Below are positions 41,133 to 49,624 of a stretch of 64,000 bases of DNA, one piece after another. Numbering within the stretch: the first letter of the stretch is position 1; each line of letters starts with the position of its first letter. The notes below the pieces were generated by a model. It saw only the letters and a program-made list of their open reading frames with translations. It did no database searches and had not been told where the DNA came from. The position numbers and the translations under genes were made by a program. Location: assembly GCF_904848665.1 (NCBI RefSeq), contig NZ_CAJHCQ010000007.1, positions 1-64,000 of the forward strand. Reading direction: 5' to 3'. Source of the stretch: Paraburkholderia hiiakae (GTDB lineage Bacteria > Pseudomonadota > Gammaproteobacteria > Burkholderiales > Burkholderiaceae).

Positions 41133-41298
41133 GGCCTCATACCTCACTGGAAAGATGGCTTCGCGATGGCGTGATCCGGCTCTCTTGCGTACGCGTTTCC
41201 CTTCGGATTGGCGCGGCCACGCGCTATGGTTTATGAACGTGCGTTCGATTTTCTGCCCGTTAAAGACGCTAAACAATGACAAATTTTCTGTACAGAGC

Positions 41299-41340
41299 GT
41301 CAAAGCGACTTTGACAGTTTGCCCCACAAGGCGGTGTCAT
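41299..41340. promoter_or_regulatory. Divergent promoter/operator between ligase and LysR gene
   Basis: GTCAAAG-CGA-CTTTGAC (41299-41315) is a perfect 7-bp inverted repeat. It overlaps a consensus -35 TTGACA (41311-41316) for the plus strand and TTGACG for the minus strand. A possible -10, TGTCAT, is at 41335-41340. A palindrome over both -35 boxes is a natural site for the LysR protein. Confidence 0.5.
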
Positions 41341-41405
41341 ACGCCCTGACCCCTGCGCCGTTTCTGCCATACCATCGCGTGATCACCCATTCGATGGAGT
41401 CGCAC

Positions 41406-42323
41406 ATGCTCTCCGAAGAGGAACTGGCGTTGCTCGACGCCATCCGCGAGACCGGCAGCCTGTCGCGTGCGGCTGCACGTTTGAACAAGGCGCCTTCCAC
41501 GATTTCGCATGCAGCGCGCCAACTCGAAGCGCGGTTCGACGCGCTGCTCTTCGACCGCCGACGCTACCGTCTGCAGCTTACGCCGGCCGGGCATCTGCTC
41601 GCGGAGGAGGCGAGCCGCCTGATGCAGGACGTCGCGCGCATGACGCAGCGCGTGCGACAGGTCGCAAACGGTTGGGAAGACCGCTTGTGGATCGTCACCG
41701 ACGAGATTCTCGAATTCGAACTGTTGATGCCGGTGGTCCGCGACTTCGACGCGCTGCGCTCGGGCGTCAAGCTGCGGTTCACGCACGAAGTGCTCTCCGG
41801 CACGTGGGAGGCCCTGCGCGACGGCCGCGCCGATCTGGTCGTCGGCGCGACCAACGAGCCGCCGGCCATCGACGGTCTGCACTGGTTCGAACTGGGCGTG
41901 ATGGAGTGGGTGTTCGCGGTGGCGCCACGCCACCGGCTCGCGCGCGAGAAGGCGCCGCTCACCCGCGAGCGCATGCTGGCCGAGCGCGGCGTGGCGGTCG
42001 GCGATTCGGCGCGGCTCACGCCGGGTCGCGGCTACGGGTTGCTCGGCGCGCAAGAGGTGCTGGCGGTGCCGTCGATGCGCGCCAAGATCCTCGCGCAGCG
42101 CGAGGGTCTTGGCGTGGGCTGGGTGCCGAGGCAGCGCGCGGCGAAGCTCATCGAGCGCGGCGAACTGATCGAGAAGGCCACGGCGAACCCGCGCGAGCCG
42201 AACGTGCTGTACGTGGCGTGGCGCGGCGAACACGTAGGGCGCGCACTGCAATGGTGGATCGACCGGTTGCGCGAGCCGCGTCTTGCGAAGCGCCTCGTCG
42301 AGGGTATTGCGGTCACGGGTTGA
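41406..42323 (+). CDS. LysR family transcriptional regulator
   Basis: 305 residues from ATG 41406, behind GGAG; an ATG four codons earlier lacks that spacing. The N-terminal winged helix-turn-helix is MLSEEELALLDAIRETGSLS and following (1-60) and a periplasmic-binding-like effector domain covers about 88-290. It lies divergent from the acyl-CoA ligase and upstream of an SDR oxidoreductase, either of which may be its target. A perfect 18-bp inverted repeat begins 16 nt after its stop. Confidence 0.88.
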   Translation: MLSEEELALLDAIRETGSLSRAAARLNKAPSTISHAARQLEARFDALLFDRRRYRLQLTPAGHLLAEEASRLMQDVARMTQRVRQVANGWEDRLWIVTDEILEFELLMPVVRDFDALRSGVKLRFTHEVLSGTWEALRDGRADLVVGATNEPPAIDGLHWFELGVMEWVFAVAPRHRLAREKAPLTRERMLAERGVAVGDSARLTPGRGYGLLGAQEVLAVPSMRAKILAQREGLGVGWVPRQRAAKLIERGELIEKATANPREPNVLYVAWRGEHVGRALQWWIDRLREPRLAKRLVEGIAVTG

Positions 42324-42339
42324 AGCCGCTTGTCTGCAC

Positions 42340-42380
42340 CCTGGCGCAAACGTTCGATGGCTTCGAACGTTTGCGCCAGG
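42340..42380. repeat. Perfect 18-bp inverted repeat after the LysR gene
   Basis: Left arm 42340-42357 begins CCTGGCGCAAACGTTCGA; the right arm 42363-42380 is its exact reverse complement, with a 5-nt loop TGGCT. No T run follows. It may be a terminator-like stem, a protein binding site for the SDR promoter, or a repetitive palindromic element. Confidence 0.8.
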
Positions 42381-42464
42381 ACCGTCGCACGGCAGGCGGC
42401 GCGCCGGCCGGCAATATGACGTCACAGTCTCAGGTCGAGACGATCCCCCCTCAAGGAGAACATC

Positions 42465-43214
42465 ATGAACCGCTTTGCCAACAAAACTGTCCTCGTCACC
42501 GGCGGCACCAGCGGCATCGGCCTCGCCGCCGCGCAAGCCTATGCCGCCGAAGGCGCGCACGTCATCGTCACCGGCCGCGATGAAGCCGGGCTCGAAGCCG
42601 CGCGCCTCGCGCTCGGCCCGAACGCCCGGGCCTTTCGCAACGATGCGGCCTCGCTCACCGGCGCGCGCGAACTGGCTGCCGCCGTGCGCGACGCGGGCGT
42701 GCGCCTCGACGCCGTGTTCATCAATGCGGGCGTGGCGAAGCTCGCGCCGTTCGAGCAAGTGGACGAAGCGCTTTGGGATGTGACCTTCGACACCAACGTG
42801 AAGGGCGCGTACTTCCAGATTCAAGCGCTCTTGCCGGTGCTCAACGACGGCGCGGCCATCGTGCTCAACGGCTCGATCAACGCGCATATCGGCATGCCCA
42901 CTTCGTCGGTGTATGCGGCGAGCAAGGCCGCGCTGATTTCGTTCGCGAAGACGCTCTCGGCCGAATTGCTGCCGCGCGGCATTCGCGTGAACGTGGTGAG
43001 TCCCGGGCCCGTGAAGACGCCGCTCTACAACAAGTTCGGCATGGACGCCGCCGCACTCGCGGCGGCCGAGGAGTCGATCCGCGCGCTGGTGCCGCTCAAG
43101 CGCTTTGCGACGGTGGAGGAGATTGCCTCGACGGTGCTGCATCTGAGCGCCGCCGAATCGGCCTTTATGGTCGGCACCGAAGTGATCGTCGCCGGTGGCA
43201 TGGGCCAGCTTTGA
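42465..43214 (+). CDS. SDR family oxidoreductase
   Basis: 249-residue short-chain dehydrogenase/reductase. The cofactor motif TGGTSGIG lies at residues 11-18; the catalytic set is N in INAGVAK, S in LNGSINAH, and YAASK; it ends with the classical MVGTEVIVAGGMGQL. Substrate unknown. The start has an AAGGAG site. It follows the LysR gene by 141 nt, a common regulator-target pairing. Confidence 0.9.
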   Translation: MNRFANKTVLVTGGTSGIGLAAAQAYAAEGAHVIVTGRDEAGLEAARLALGPNARAFRNDAASLTGARELAAAVRDAGVRLDAVFINAGVAKLAPFEQVDEALWDVTFDTNVKGAYFQIQALLPVLNDGAAIVLNGSINAHIGMPTSSVYAASKAALISFAKTLSAELLPRGIRVNVVSPGPVKTPLYNKFGMDAAALAAAEESIRALVPLKRFATVEEIASTVLHLSAAESAFMVGTEVIVAGGMGQL

Positions 43215-43323
43215 TGATCGTCTGGTGATGCGTACGGGGTGCGGGCGGCAGGGCGCCGCCCGTGCGTGAGTATTGCGCGGCGCTCAGGAAAGATCAGGCG
43301 ACGTCAGGCAACTTTAGGCAACT

Positions 43324-44526
43324 TCAGGAAACCGTTTCGCGTTCCGGCGTGGCCGTAATCTTGTGGATCGACAGGTCGGTGCCGTTGAACTCCTGTTCGC
43401 GATCGATGCGCAGCCCCACGAACTTGCGCAGCAGGCCGTACACCACAAGGCCGCCGAGGAAGGCGATCACGATGCCGGCAATCGTGCCGACGATCTGCGC
43501 GCCGAGCGAGACGCCGCCGAGCCCGCCCAGCCCGCGCTGGCCGAAAATACCCGCGGCGATGCCGCCCCACGCGCCGCACAGGCCGTGCAGCGGCCACACG
43601 CCGAGCACGTCGTCGATGCGCCAGCGATTTTGCACGCAAGTGAACATATAGACGAACAGCGCGCCGGCTACCGCCCCCGTCACGAGCGCGCCGAGCGGAT
43701 GCATGATGTCCGAGCCCGCACACACGGCCACGAGCCCCGCGAGCGGCCCGTTGTAGGTGAAGCCAGGATCGTTGCGGCCTGCGAACCAGGCGGCGAGCGT
43801 GCCGCCCACCATCGCCATGAGCGAATTGACGGCGACGAGACCGCTGATCTTGTCGATCGTCTGCGCGCTCATCACGTTGAAGCCGAACCAACCCACCGCG
43901 AGCACCCACGCGCCGAGCGCGAGAAACGGAATACTCGAGGGCGGATGCGCGGCGATGCGGCCGTCGCGCGTATAGCGGCCGTGACGCGGCCCGAGCAGCA
44001 GCACAGCCGGCAGCGCGATCCAGCCGCCGAACGCGTGGACGACCACGGAGCCCGCGAAGTCATGGAACGGTACACCGAACATGTGCGTCATCGCATCTTC
44101 GAAACCGAGGCGGTTGTTCCACACCATCCCCTCGAAAAACGGGTAGATGAAGCCGACGATCACGAAGGTCGCGAACAGTTGCGGATTGAACTTCGAACGC
44201 TCCGCAATGCCGCCCGACACGATGGCGGGAATCGCCGCCGCGAAGGTGAGCAGGAAGAAGAAGCGCACGAGCGCGTAGCCGTTGTGCTCGGCGAGCACGT
44301 CGGCGCGCGAGAAGAACTGCACGCCATAGGCGAGCGTATAGCCGATGAAGAAGTAGGCGATCGTCGAAATCGAAAAATCGACGAGGATCTTCACGAGCGC
44401 ATTGACCTGATTCTTCTTGCGCACGGTGCCGAGTTCGAGAAACGCGAACCCGGCATGCATGGCGAGCACCATGGCGGCGCCCAGCAGCAGAAATAGCGTG
44501 TCGGTGCCGGTCTTGAGATTGTCCAT
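43324..44526 (-). CDS. amt: Ammonium transporter (Amt family)
   Basis: 400 residues from ATG 44526 (MDNLKTGTDTLFLLLG), the usual Amt start and length; the open frame reaches 44901 but the extension is charged and unconserved. About eleven membrane helices are seen. Conserved parts include AFLELGTVRKKNQVN, the channel segment FAGSVVVHAFGGW with the first pore His, and the second pore His in LGVWPLHGLCGAWGG. It imports ammonium. No glnK gene adjoins it, unlike the standard glnK-amtB pair. Confidence 0.9.
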   Translation of the reverse strand: MDNLKTGTDTLFLLLGAAMVLAMHAGFAFLELGTVRKKNQVNALVKILVDFSISTIAYFFIGYTLAYGVQFFSRADVLAEHNGYALVRFFFLLTFAAAIPAIVSGGIAERSKFNPQLFATFVIVGFIYPFFEGMVWNNRLGFEDAMTHMFGVPFHDFAGSVVVHAFGGWIALPAVLLLGPRHGRYTRDGRIAAHPPSSIPFLALGAWVLAVGWFGFNVMSAQTIDKISGLVAVNSLMAMVGGTLAAWFAGRNDPGFTYNGPLAGLVAVCAGSDIMHPLGALVTGAVAGALFVYMFTCVQNRWRIDDVLGVWPLHGLCGAWGGIAAGIFGQRGLGGLGGVSLGAQIVGTIAGIVIAFLGGLVVYGLLRKFVGLRIDREQEFNGTDLSIHKITATPERETVS

Positions 44527-44954
44527 CTGGCGTACCCAGTTTGCCCAAAATGGGCGCATACAACGCAAGATGCGGGCCAGCTTCGGCGCCAAACTGGTGA
44601 ATTCGTGGCCACTACAGGCGTCAAGCCGGTGCGGCTGTGCACCGATGCGGAAAAAGCGTGCATGTCGGGTCCTTGAACCGGGTGCTGATATCTGGGGCGC
44701 ATGCACCACGTTTCGGCACGAACTCGGGCATGCGCGCAAAGGTGGGGAACTCGCGCGCCAGAATAGGGCGGTTAATTCGATTTTCCTTTCCATATCAATG
44801 AATTGTCGGCTAATCGAAATAACCTGGAGTTTTCGTGGCCGGGCAAACTTCGGCGCACATGGGCCGCACTTAGGGCGCACATAGGGCGCAAACGCCGACA
44901 TAATGGCCAGATTGCCACCTCACGCACGTCCGGTCGCCCGGTACCCGCCACGCA
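44527..44954. other. Divergent intergenic region amt / histidine kinase
   Basis: Must contain both promoters. It is AT-richer around 44770-44835, where TTCGATT and AATCGAA flank a short region, and has four degenerate 11-bp tandem units at 44851-44894. I found no clear sigma-54 site. No gene is supported. Confidence 0.6.
44851..44894 (+). repeat. Four degenerate 11-bp tandem repeats
   Basis: CGGCGCACATG, GGCCGCACTTA, GGGCGCACATA, GGGCGCAAACG follow without gaps, about 60 nt before the kinase start. The 11-bp period is one helical turn, as expected for a row of binding sites on one face of the DNA. Confidence 0.6.
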
Positions 44955-46736
44955 ATGCGCCTCACGACCAAAGGGCTTCTGCTGATCGCGATTCCCGCCG
45001 TATTCGAACTGAGCTTGCTGTCGGCCATCGTGAAGGCCGAGACCGACGCCGCGGCGGCAGAGCGCTGGGGCCAGCACAGCCAGGCCGTGCTGGCGCAAGC
45101 TTCGCGCGTGCTCGAACCGGTGCTGGTCGAGTCAGTGAAGCTGCGTGGCGCAGTAGCGGCCAACGACACGAGTTACGCCACACCCGTTTCGATGTGGATG
45201 GACGTGGACCGCCGCATCGACCTGCTCGTCGATCTGGTCTCCGACAATCCCTCGCAGGTCGAGCGCGCCGTGCAGATTCGCTACGCCGTGCAGAACTATC
45301 GCCAATGGTCGGACCGCGTGCAGGACCTTCTGCGCTCGGGCCGCCGCGCCGACCTCGCCGAGCGCTTTCGCGCGCTCATGGCCGCCGACGTGCTCGACCG
45401 CGTGCGCACGCAGATCGTCTCGTTGCAGACCGAGGAGCGCCGCCTCGACGTGTTGCGGGTTGCCGCCGCCGAAGCGGCACGCGCTCAGCAACAGACACTC
45501 GTGATGACGGCGGTGCTCGGCTCGATCGTACTGGTCGCGCTTGCCGTCTGGGTCTTTACGCGCGGTGTGCGCGGTCGGCTCGATGCGCTTTCCGACAACG
45601 CGAGCCGGCTAGCCGCGAACGAACCGCTCGCGCCGCTCACGGCGGGCAACGACGAAATCGCCGAGCTCGATCTCACGCTGCACCAGATCAGCCAGCGCCT
45701 GATCGAAGCCGAGCGGCTGCGTCTCGGTTTTCAGGCAGACCTCGCGCGGCGCGCGGACCAGCTTGCGGGCATCAACGAAAACCTGCGCCAGCAGACTCAG
45801 GAAAACGAGATGTTCATCCACGGCGTGTCGCACGATCTGCGCGCGCCGCTCGTGAATCTGCAGGGCTTCTCGCGCGAGCTCAATCATGCGTGCAACGACC
45901 TTCGCGAGCGCGTCGCGAAGTCTTCGCTCACGCCGCAGGCACGCGCGCGCATCGAGCGGACCATCGACGAGGACATTGGCGAGGCATTGCGCTATTTGCA
46001 AACGGCGGTGCTGCGCGCATCACACATCATCGACGCGCTGCTGCGGCTCGCGCGCGTGGGACGCGTGGAGTACCGGCGGCAGCGCGTGAGCGTCCAGGAG
46101 CTGGTGCAGCGCGTGGTCGATGCGATGCACGCCTCGATCCGCGCCCGCGGCGCGCAGGTGAGCGTGCAGTCGCTGCCCGACGTATGGGGCGACCCGACGG
46201 CGCTGGAACAGGTGTATGCAAACCTGATCGGCAACGCGCTCAACTATCTCGATCCGGCGCGCGATGGTCGCGTCGAGATCGGCACAGCGCATGCGCCGCC
46301 GGGCGTCGAGTCACTGCAGATTTTCTATGTGCGCGACAACGGACTCGGTATTCCCGAGGTGGGCTTGCCGCGGCTCTTTCAGGCGTTCCAGCGCATGCAC
46401 GGCAATGTTGCGCCGGGTGAGGGCATCGGGCTCGCGCTCGTGCGCCGCGTCGTGGAGCGGCACGGTGGGCGCGTGTGGGTGGAGTCGATGGAAGGCGAGG
46501 GAACGACATTCTATTTGTCGCTGCCCGATGCGCTTGCCGTCGCGCCGCCTTTGCCCGGCGACGCGGAGCAGATCATCAGCGCACTCGAACGCGCGGAGCG
46601 TTCGGAAGGGTCGCCGGGTGGCTTTTCAGGATATGGCGCGAGCGATGGCGCAGGTGGCGCGAACGCGAAGGGCAGCGTTCGAAGCGAATTACGGACGACA
46701 CCCCAAACGGCGTTGCGACCACCCGCAGGCGCTTAG
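44955..46736 (+). CDS. Membrane sensor histidine kinase (orphan)
   Basis: 593 residues: TM1 (8-25), an external sensor region resembling CHASE3 (about 30-180), TM2 (about 182-202), HAMP (about 205-255), a coiled-coil, HisKA with phospho-His near 293 (HGVSHDLRAPLVN), and HATPase with N box NLIGNALNY near 423, G1 DNGLGIP and G2 GEGIGLAL. The tail after 525 is Gly/Ala-rich. No response regulator gene is nearby. The divergent ammonium transporter suggests, but does not show, a nitrogen-related role. Confidence 0.88.
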   Translation: MRLTTKGLLLIAIPAVFELSLLSAIVKAETDAAAAERWGQHSQAVLAQASRVLEPVLVESVKLRGAVAANDTSYATPVSMWMDVDRRIDLLVDLVSDNPSQVERAVQIRYAVQNYRQWSDRVQDLLRSGRRADLAERFRALMAADVLDRVRTQIVSLQTEERRLDVLRVAAAEAARAQQQTLVMTAVLGSIVLVALAVWVFTRGVRGRLDALSDNASRLAANEPLAPLTAGNDEIAELDLTLHQISQRLIEAERLRLGFQADLARRADQLAGINENLRQQTQENEMFIHGVSHDLRAPLVNLQGFSRELNHACNDLRERVAKSSLTPQARARIERTIDEDIGEALRYLQTAVLRASHIIDALLRLARVGRVEYRRQRVSVQELVQRVVDAMHASIRARGAQVSVQSLPDVWGDPTALEQVYANLIGNALNYLDPARDGRVEIGTAHAPPGVESLQIFYVRDNGLGIPEVGLPRLFQAFQRMHGNVAPGEGIGLALVRRVVERHGGRVWVESMEGEGTTFYLSLPDALAVAPPLPGDAEQIISALERAERSEGSPGGFSGYGASDGAGGANAKGSVRSELRTTPQTALRPPAGA

Positions 46737-46803
46737 GAGGCGTGCTTAGGAGGCACGTTAGGAGAGACTTAGGCACTGACAGGCAAGCGCACTCGCTGTG
46801 CGC

Positions 46804-47142
46804 TCAGCACGTGCTGAAGAGCCGGCGTGGCTTGAGCAGGCGGCTCGCGCGAAACGACCAGATGGCGCCCACGCCCCCGAGTGCCAGTGCAGTGGCCAGT
46901 ATCGTGTGAGGATTCATGGCGATGCCGAACGGCACGCTGAGCGGCAAGACGAAGCTGCGGTCGAGCATGAGCAGCGCGGCCCACAGCGCAAACGCCCCCT
47001 GCAGGAGTAGACGCGTGCCGTGCAGGTGGCGCGCCCGGTCGGTCAAGCTGCCTTTGCGGCCGCCGCGCTTGCAAAAGAAGAGGATCGCTGTGAGGGCGAT
47101 CCCGAGTATCACTAGCCAATCCGTAAGATCCACGACACGCAC
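46804..47142 (-). CDS. Small membrane protein of unknown function
   Basis: 112 residues from a GTG start at 47142 with GGAG 6 nt upstream. About three membrane helices (8-23, 45-63, 78-96) and a basic C-terminus ending RRLFSTC. I do not recognise the family. An overlapping frame nearby is not hydrophobic or conserved-looking. An inverted repeat lies 9 nt upstream of the start. Confidence 0.6.
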   Translation of the reverse strand: MRVVDLTDWLVILGIALTAILFFCKRGGRKGSLTDRARHLHGTRLLLQGAFALWAALLMLDRSFVLPLSVPFGIAMNPHTILATALALGGVGAIWSFRASRLLKPRRLFSTC

Positions 47143-47150
47143 TCCGTACT

Positions 47151-47175
47151 CCAGAATAACTGGCGGCTATTCTGG
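47151..47175 (-). promoter_or_regulatory. Inverted repeat upstream of the small membrane protein gene
   Basis: CCAGAATA / TATTCTGG, a perfect 8-bp repeat with a 9-nt spacer, ending 9 nt from the GTG start of the minus-strand gene. It overlaps the ribosome site region, so it could be an operator or a translational structure. Confidence 0.45.
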
Positions 47176-47278
47176 CTAGCGGTGTGGTGCGGTGAAATCA
47201 GACCAGTCCGAATTGGCAGTCGGCGCGCGCCGCGCCTCATGCGAGACAGGCGCGGCGCGCGAGTGGATCAGTGCCCGC

Positions 47279-47860
47279 TCACGGCTCGATGCGCGTACCG
47301 AGGAGCGTGAGGAACTGGCGCAGCCATTCGGGATGAGCGGGCCACGCCGGCGCGGTGACGAAGGGGGCGTCCGTCACCGCGCTGTCGATGGCGATGTCGG
47401 CGTATTCGCCGCCCGCGAGCCGCACCTCGGGCGCGCAGGCCGGATAGGCGGAAATGCGCTTGCCGCGGATCACTTCGGCGGCGGCGAGCAGTTGGGCAGC
47501 ATGGCAGATCGCCGCGATGGGCTTGTTCGCATGGGCGAAGTGACGCACCATCTCGATGACCTTCGGGTCGAGGCGCAGGTATTCGGGCGCACGCCCTCCC
47601 GCGATGGCGAGCGCGTCGTAGCTGGCGGCGTCGATTTCGTCGAAAGTCGCGTTGAGCGCGAACTGGTGCCCCGGCTTTTCGGTGTAGGTCTGGTCACCCT
47701 CGAAATCGTGGATCGCGGTCTTCACGCGCTCGCCGGCCTTCTTGCCGGGGCACACGGCGTCGACGCGGTGGCCTACGGCCTGCAGCGCCTGGAACGGCAC
47801 CATCGTTTCGTAGTCTTCGGCAAAATCGCCGGTGAGGAACAGGATCTTCTTGACGGCCAT
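47279..47860 (-). CDS. DJ-1/PfpI family protein
   Basis: 193 residues of the class-I glutamine amidotransferase-like DJ-1/PfpI family. The nucleophile elbow is AICHAAQLL (about residue 118), with the conserved Glu in [10 protein letters not shown] near the N-terminus. Members act as glyoxalases, deglycases or chaperones; the substrate here is unknown. It has its own strong start [13 protein letters not shown]. It converges with no gene directly and is divergent from the acetyltransferase gene. Confidence 0.88.
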   Translation of the reverse strand: MAVKKILFLTGDFAEDYETMVPFQALQAVGHRVDAVCPGKKAGERVKTAIHDFEGDQTYTEKPGHQFALNATFDEIDAASYDALAIAGGRAPEYLRLDPKVIEMVRHFAHANKPIAAICHAAQLLAAAEVIRGKRISAYPACAPEVRLAGGEYADIAIDSAVTDAPFVTAPAWPAHPEWLRQFLTLLGTRIEP

Positions 47861-47919
47861 CGTTTGTCTCCAGAGGTGGACGGGGGAACAGATCTTGCGC
47901 GAGGGCAGTCTACCCCATC

Positions 47920-48465
47920 ATGTTTGACGATTTCACAAAACATGGCGCTGCGGGCGATGCGCGGCACCCTCGGCAATCCATCGACTGGCGGCGCTACGAG
48001 CCGGGCCGCGACGCGCCCGCGCTAGCCGCTTTGTTTCGCGCGTCCGTGACCAAGCTTGCGGCCTCGTGCTACGACGCGGCGCAGCGCGTGGCGTGGGCCG
48101 CGGCAGCGGACGATCTTGCAGACTTCGACGCGCGTCTCGCGCGCGGCGTGACGCTCGTGGCGGAGTGTGACGGTGCGGCCGTTGCGTTCGGGCAGCTCTT
48201 TCCGCTCGATCACGTCGAGATGCTTTACGTTGCGCCGGCATGGTCGCGCCACGGGCTCGCGACGGCTTTACTGGCGCGGCTCGAAGCGCTCGCGCTCGAA
48301 GCGCGCTCGACGGTATTGAGCGCCGATGCGAGCGCGGTGTCGCGGCCTGTTTTCGAGCGGGCGGGTTTTTCGCTCATTTCGTCAGAATCGGTGCGGCGCG
48401 ACGGCGTATCATTGCCGCGTTTTCATCTATGCAAGCCGCTTCATGCGGGGAATTTTTCAGGATGA
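47920..48465 (+). CDS. GNAT family N-acetyltransferase
   Basis: 181 residues. The acetyl-CoA binding element reads VEMLYVAPAWSRHGLATALLARLE (shown as VAPAWSRHGLATALL), with the late GNAT strand and the motif RPVFERAGF. The acceptor is unknown. An N-terminal 20 residues ahead of the domain are less conserved in character, so the true start may be further in. Its stop overlaps an ATG just upstream of the lipoprotein start. Confidence 0.82.
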   Translation: MFDDFTKHGAAGDARHPRQSIDWRRYEPGRDAPALAALFRASVTKLAASCYDAAQRVAWAAAADDLADFDARLARGVTLVAECDGAAVAFGQLFPLDHVEMLYVAPAWSRHGLATALLARLEALALEARSTVLSADASAVSRPVFERAGFSLISSESVRRDGVSLPRFHLCKPLHAGNFSG

Positions 48466-48467
48466 CC

Positions 48468-48938
48468 ATGTTTTCGAAGGTTTCGACGCAAAGGCTGACG
48501 CTTGCCTGCCTGCTCGTGTGTGCGGCACTCGCCGCCGGCTGTAACAAGCAGGACGCTTCCACGCCCGATCTGAGCAAGCAGTCCGCGGACGCCGTGAAGC
48601 AGGCCACGCAGGACGCCGCCAGCCAGGCCGCGCAGCAGGCGGCGCAAGCGCTCGGCAAGGCTGCGAGCTATGTGAACCAGCAACTCGGTGCGGCGCAGCA
48701 GAAGCTCGATTCGGCGGCGTCGCAAGGTCAGCAGGCGAGCGCATCCACGGCCGAGCTGGCTTCCTCGGCGCAGGGCCAGTTGCACGGCGCGGCAAGCACG
48801 GCGCAAGCCTTGCTCGGGCAGGCAGCCGCGGCCACCGGCACCGGCTTGACGAATGCGGGGCACTCGTTGCAACGCTGGGCGAGCAACGCCGCCGAGGCCG
48901 CATCGGCGCCGGGGCAGGCGTCGGATGCCTCGAAGTAA
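48468..48938 (+). CDS. Ala/Gln/Ser-rich lipoprotein
   Basis: 156 residues from ATG 48468, 5 nt after AGGA; an ATG two codons earlier overlaps the site. The signal peptide ends in lipobox LAAGC near residue 26. The mature part is strongly rich in Ala, Gln and Ser with a heptad-like pattern, so it is probably a long amphipathic or coiled helix on the envelope. Function unknown. It overlaps the acetyltransferase gene end and likely shares its transcript. Confidence 0.72.
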   Translation: MFSKVSTQRLTLACLLVCAALAAGCNKQDASTPDLSKQSADAVKQATQDAASQAAQQAAQALGKAASYVNQQLGAAQQKLDSAASQGQQASASTAELASSAQGQLHGAASTAQALLGQAAAATGTGLTNAGHSLQRWASNAAEAASAPGQASDASK

Positions 48939-48969
48939 GGCCGCAGCCGTGCGAGCTGCGGCTGACGGG

Positions 48970-49006
48970 TTGACGCTACGGATTAATGTAATTATGATGG
49001 TTACAC
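48970..49006 (+). promoter_or_regulatory. Promoter and operator of the Rrf2 gene
   Basis: TTGACG (48970-48975), 17-nt spacer, TATGAT (48993-48998). Overlapping the -10 is TGTAA-9 nt-TTACA (48987-49005), similar to the palindrome before the next gene at 49579-49599, which suggests autoregulation by the Rrf2 protein. Confidence 0.65.
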
Positions 49007-49063
49007 TTTTTGGCATGTGTGGTTCGATACATTCGCGCGCCGCGCAGCAGTGGCAGGTTCGCC

Positions 49064-49519
49064 GTGAATACGAGTAGCCGTTTCGCCTTCGCCGTGCATG
49101 TGCTCGCGCTACTCGCGCAGCAAGAGGGCGTGCCGCTGTCGTCGGAGGTCATCGCGGGCAGCGTGAACACGAATCCCGCGCTCATTCGCAGGCTGCTGTC
49201 GATGCTTGCCGGCGCGGGCCTCACGGCGTCGCAACTGGGCGCGGGCGGTGGCGCGCTGCTCGCGCGCGAGCCGCAGGCGATCACGCTGCTCGACGTCTAT
49301 CATGCGGTCGACGACGCGCAGTTGTTCGCCATGCACCGCGAGGAGCCGAATCCGGCTTGCCTCGTCGGGCGCCATATCCAGCAGACGCTGCGCGGTGTGA
49401 TCGACGACGCACAGCGCGCCATGGAGGCGTCGCTCGCCACTCGCACGCTCGCGGACGTCGTCGACGACATGGCGCGCAGCGAGCGCAAACTCGAACGCGC
49501 GCGGGCGCGACGGGCCTGA
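49064..49519 (+). CDS. Rrf2 family transcriptional regulator
   Basis: 151 residues from GTG 49064 (MNTSSRFAFAVHVLAL). The winged helix is at about 1-75, with SSEVIAGSVNTNPALIRRLL as recognition region and LLAREPQAITLLDVYHAV after it. It has a single Cys in NPACLVG rather than the three-Cys set of IscR-type iron-sulfur members, so it resembles the YwnA group. The adjoining oxidoreductase gene (49625-50269) is the typical YwnB partner. An open frame upstream of GTG contains no ribosome site. Confidence 0.85.
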   Translation: MNTSSRFAFAVHVLALLAQQEGVPLSSEVIAGSVNTNPALIRRLLSMLAGAGLTASQLGAGGGALLAREPQAITLLDVYHAVDDAQLFAMHREEPNPACLVGRHIQQTLRGVIDDAQRAMEASLATRTLADVVDDMARSERKLERARARRA

Positions 49520-49578
49520 ACGGAAGGCGCGCTGCGAGATTCATCAGCGGGGCATTGCCCCGTTTATTCACCCCTAAA

Positions 49579-49599
49579 ATGTAACTTTGGTAGTTACAT
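49579..49599 (+). promoter_or_regulatory. Operator upstream of the oxidoreductase gene
   Basis: ATGTAACT-TTGGT-AGTTACAT is a perfect 8-bp inverted repeat, just after a possible -10 TAAAAT (49575-49580). It resembles the site in front of the Rrf2 gene and is the likely control site of both. Confidence 0.65.
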
Positions 49600-49624
49600 A
49601 AATACGGAAAACAGGAGTCAGTTC

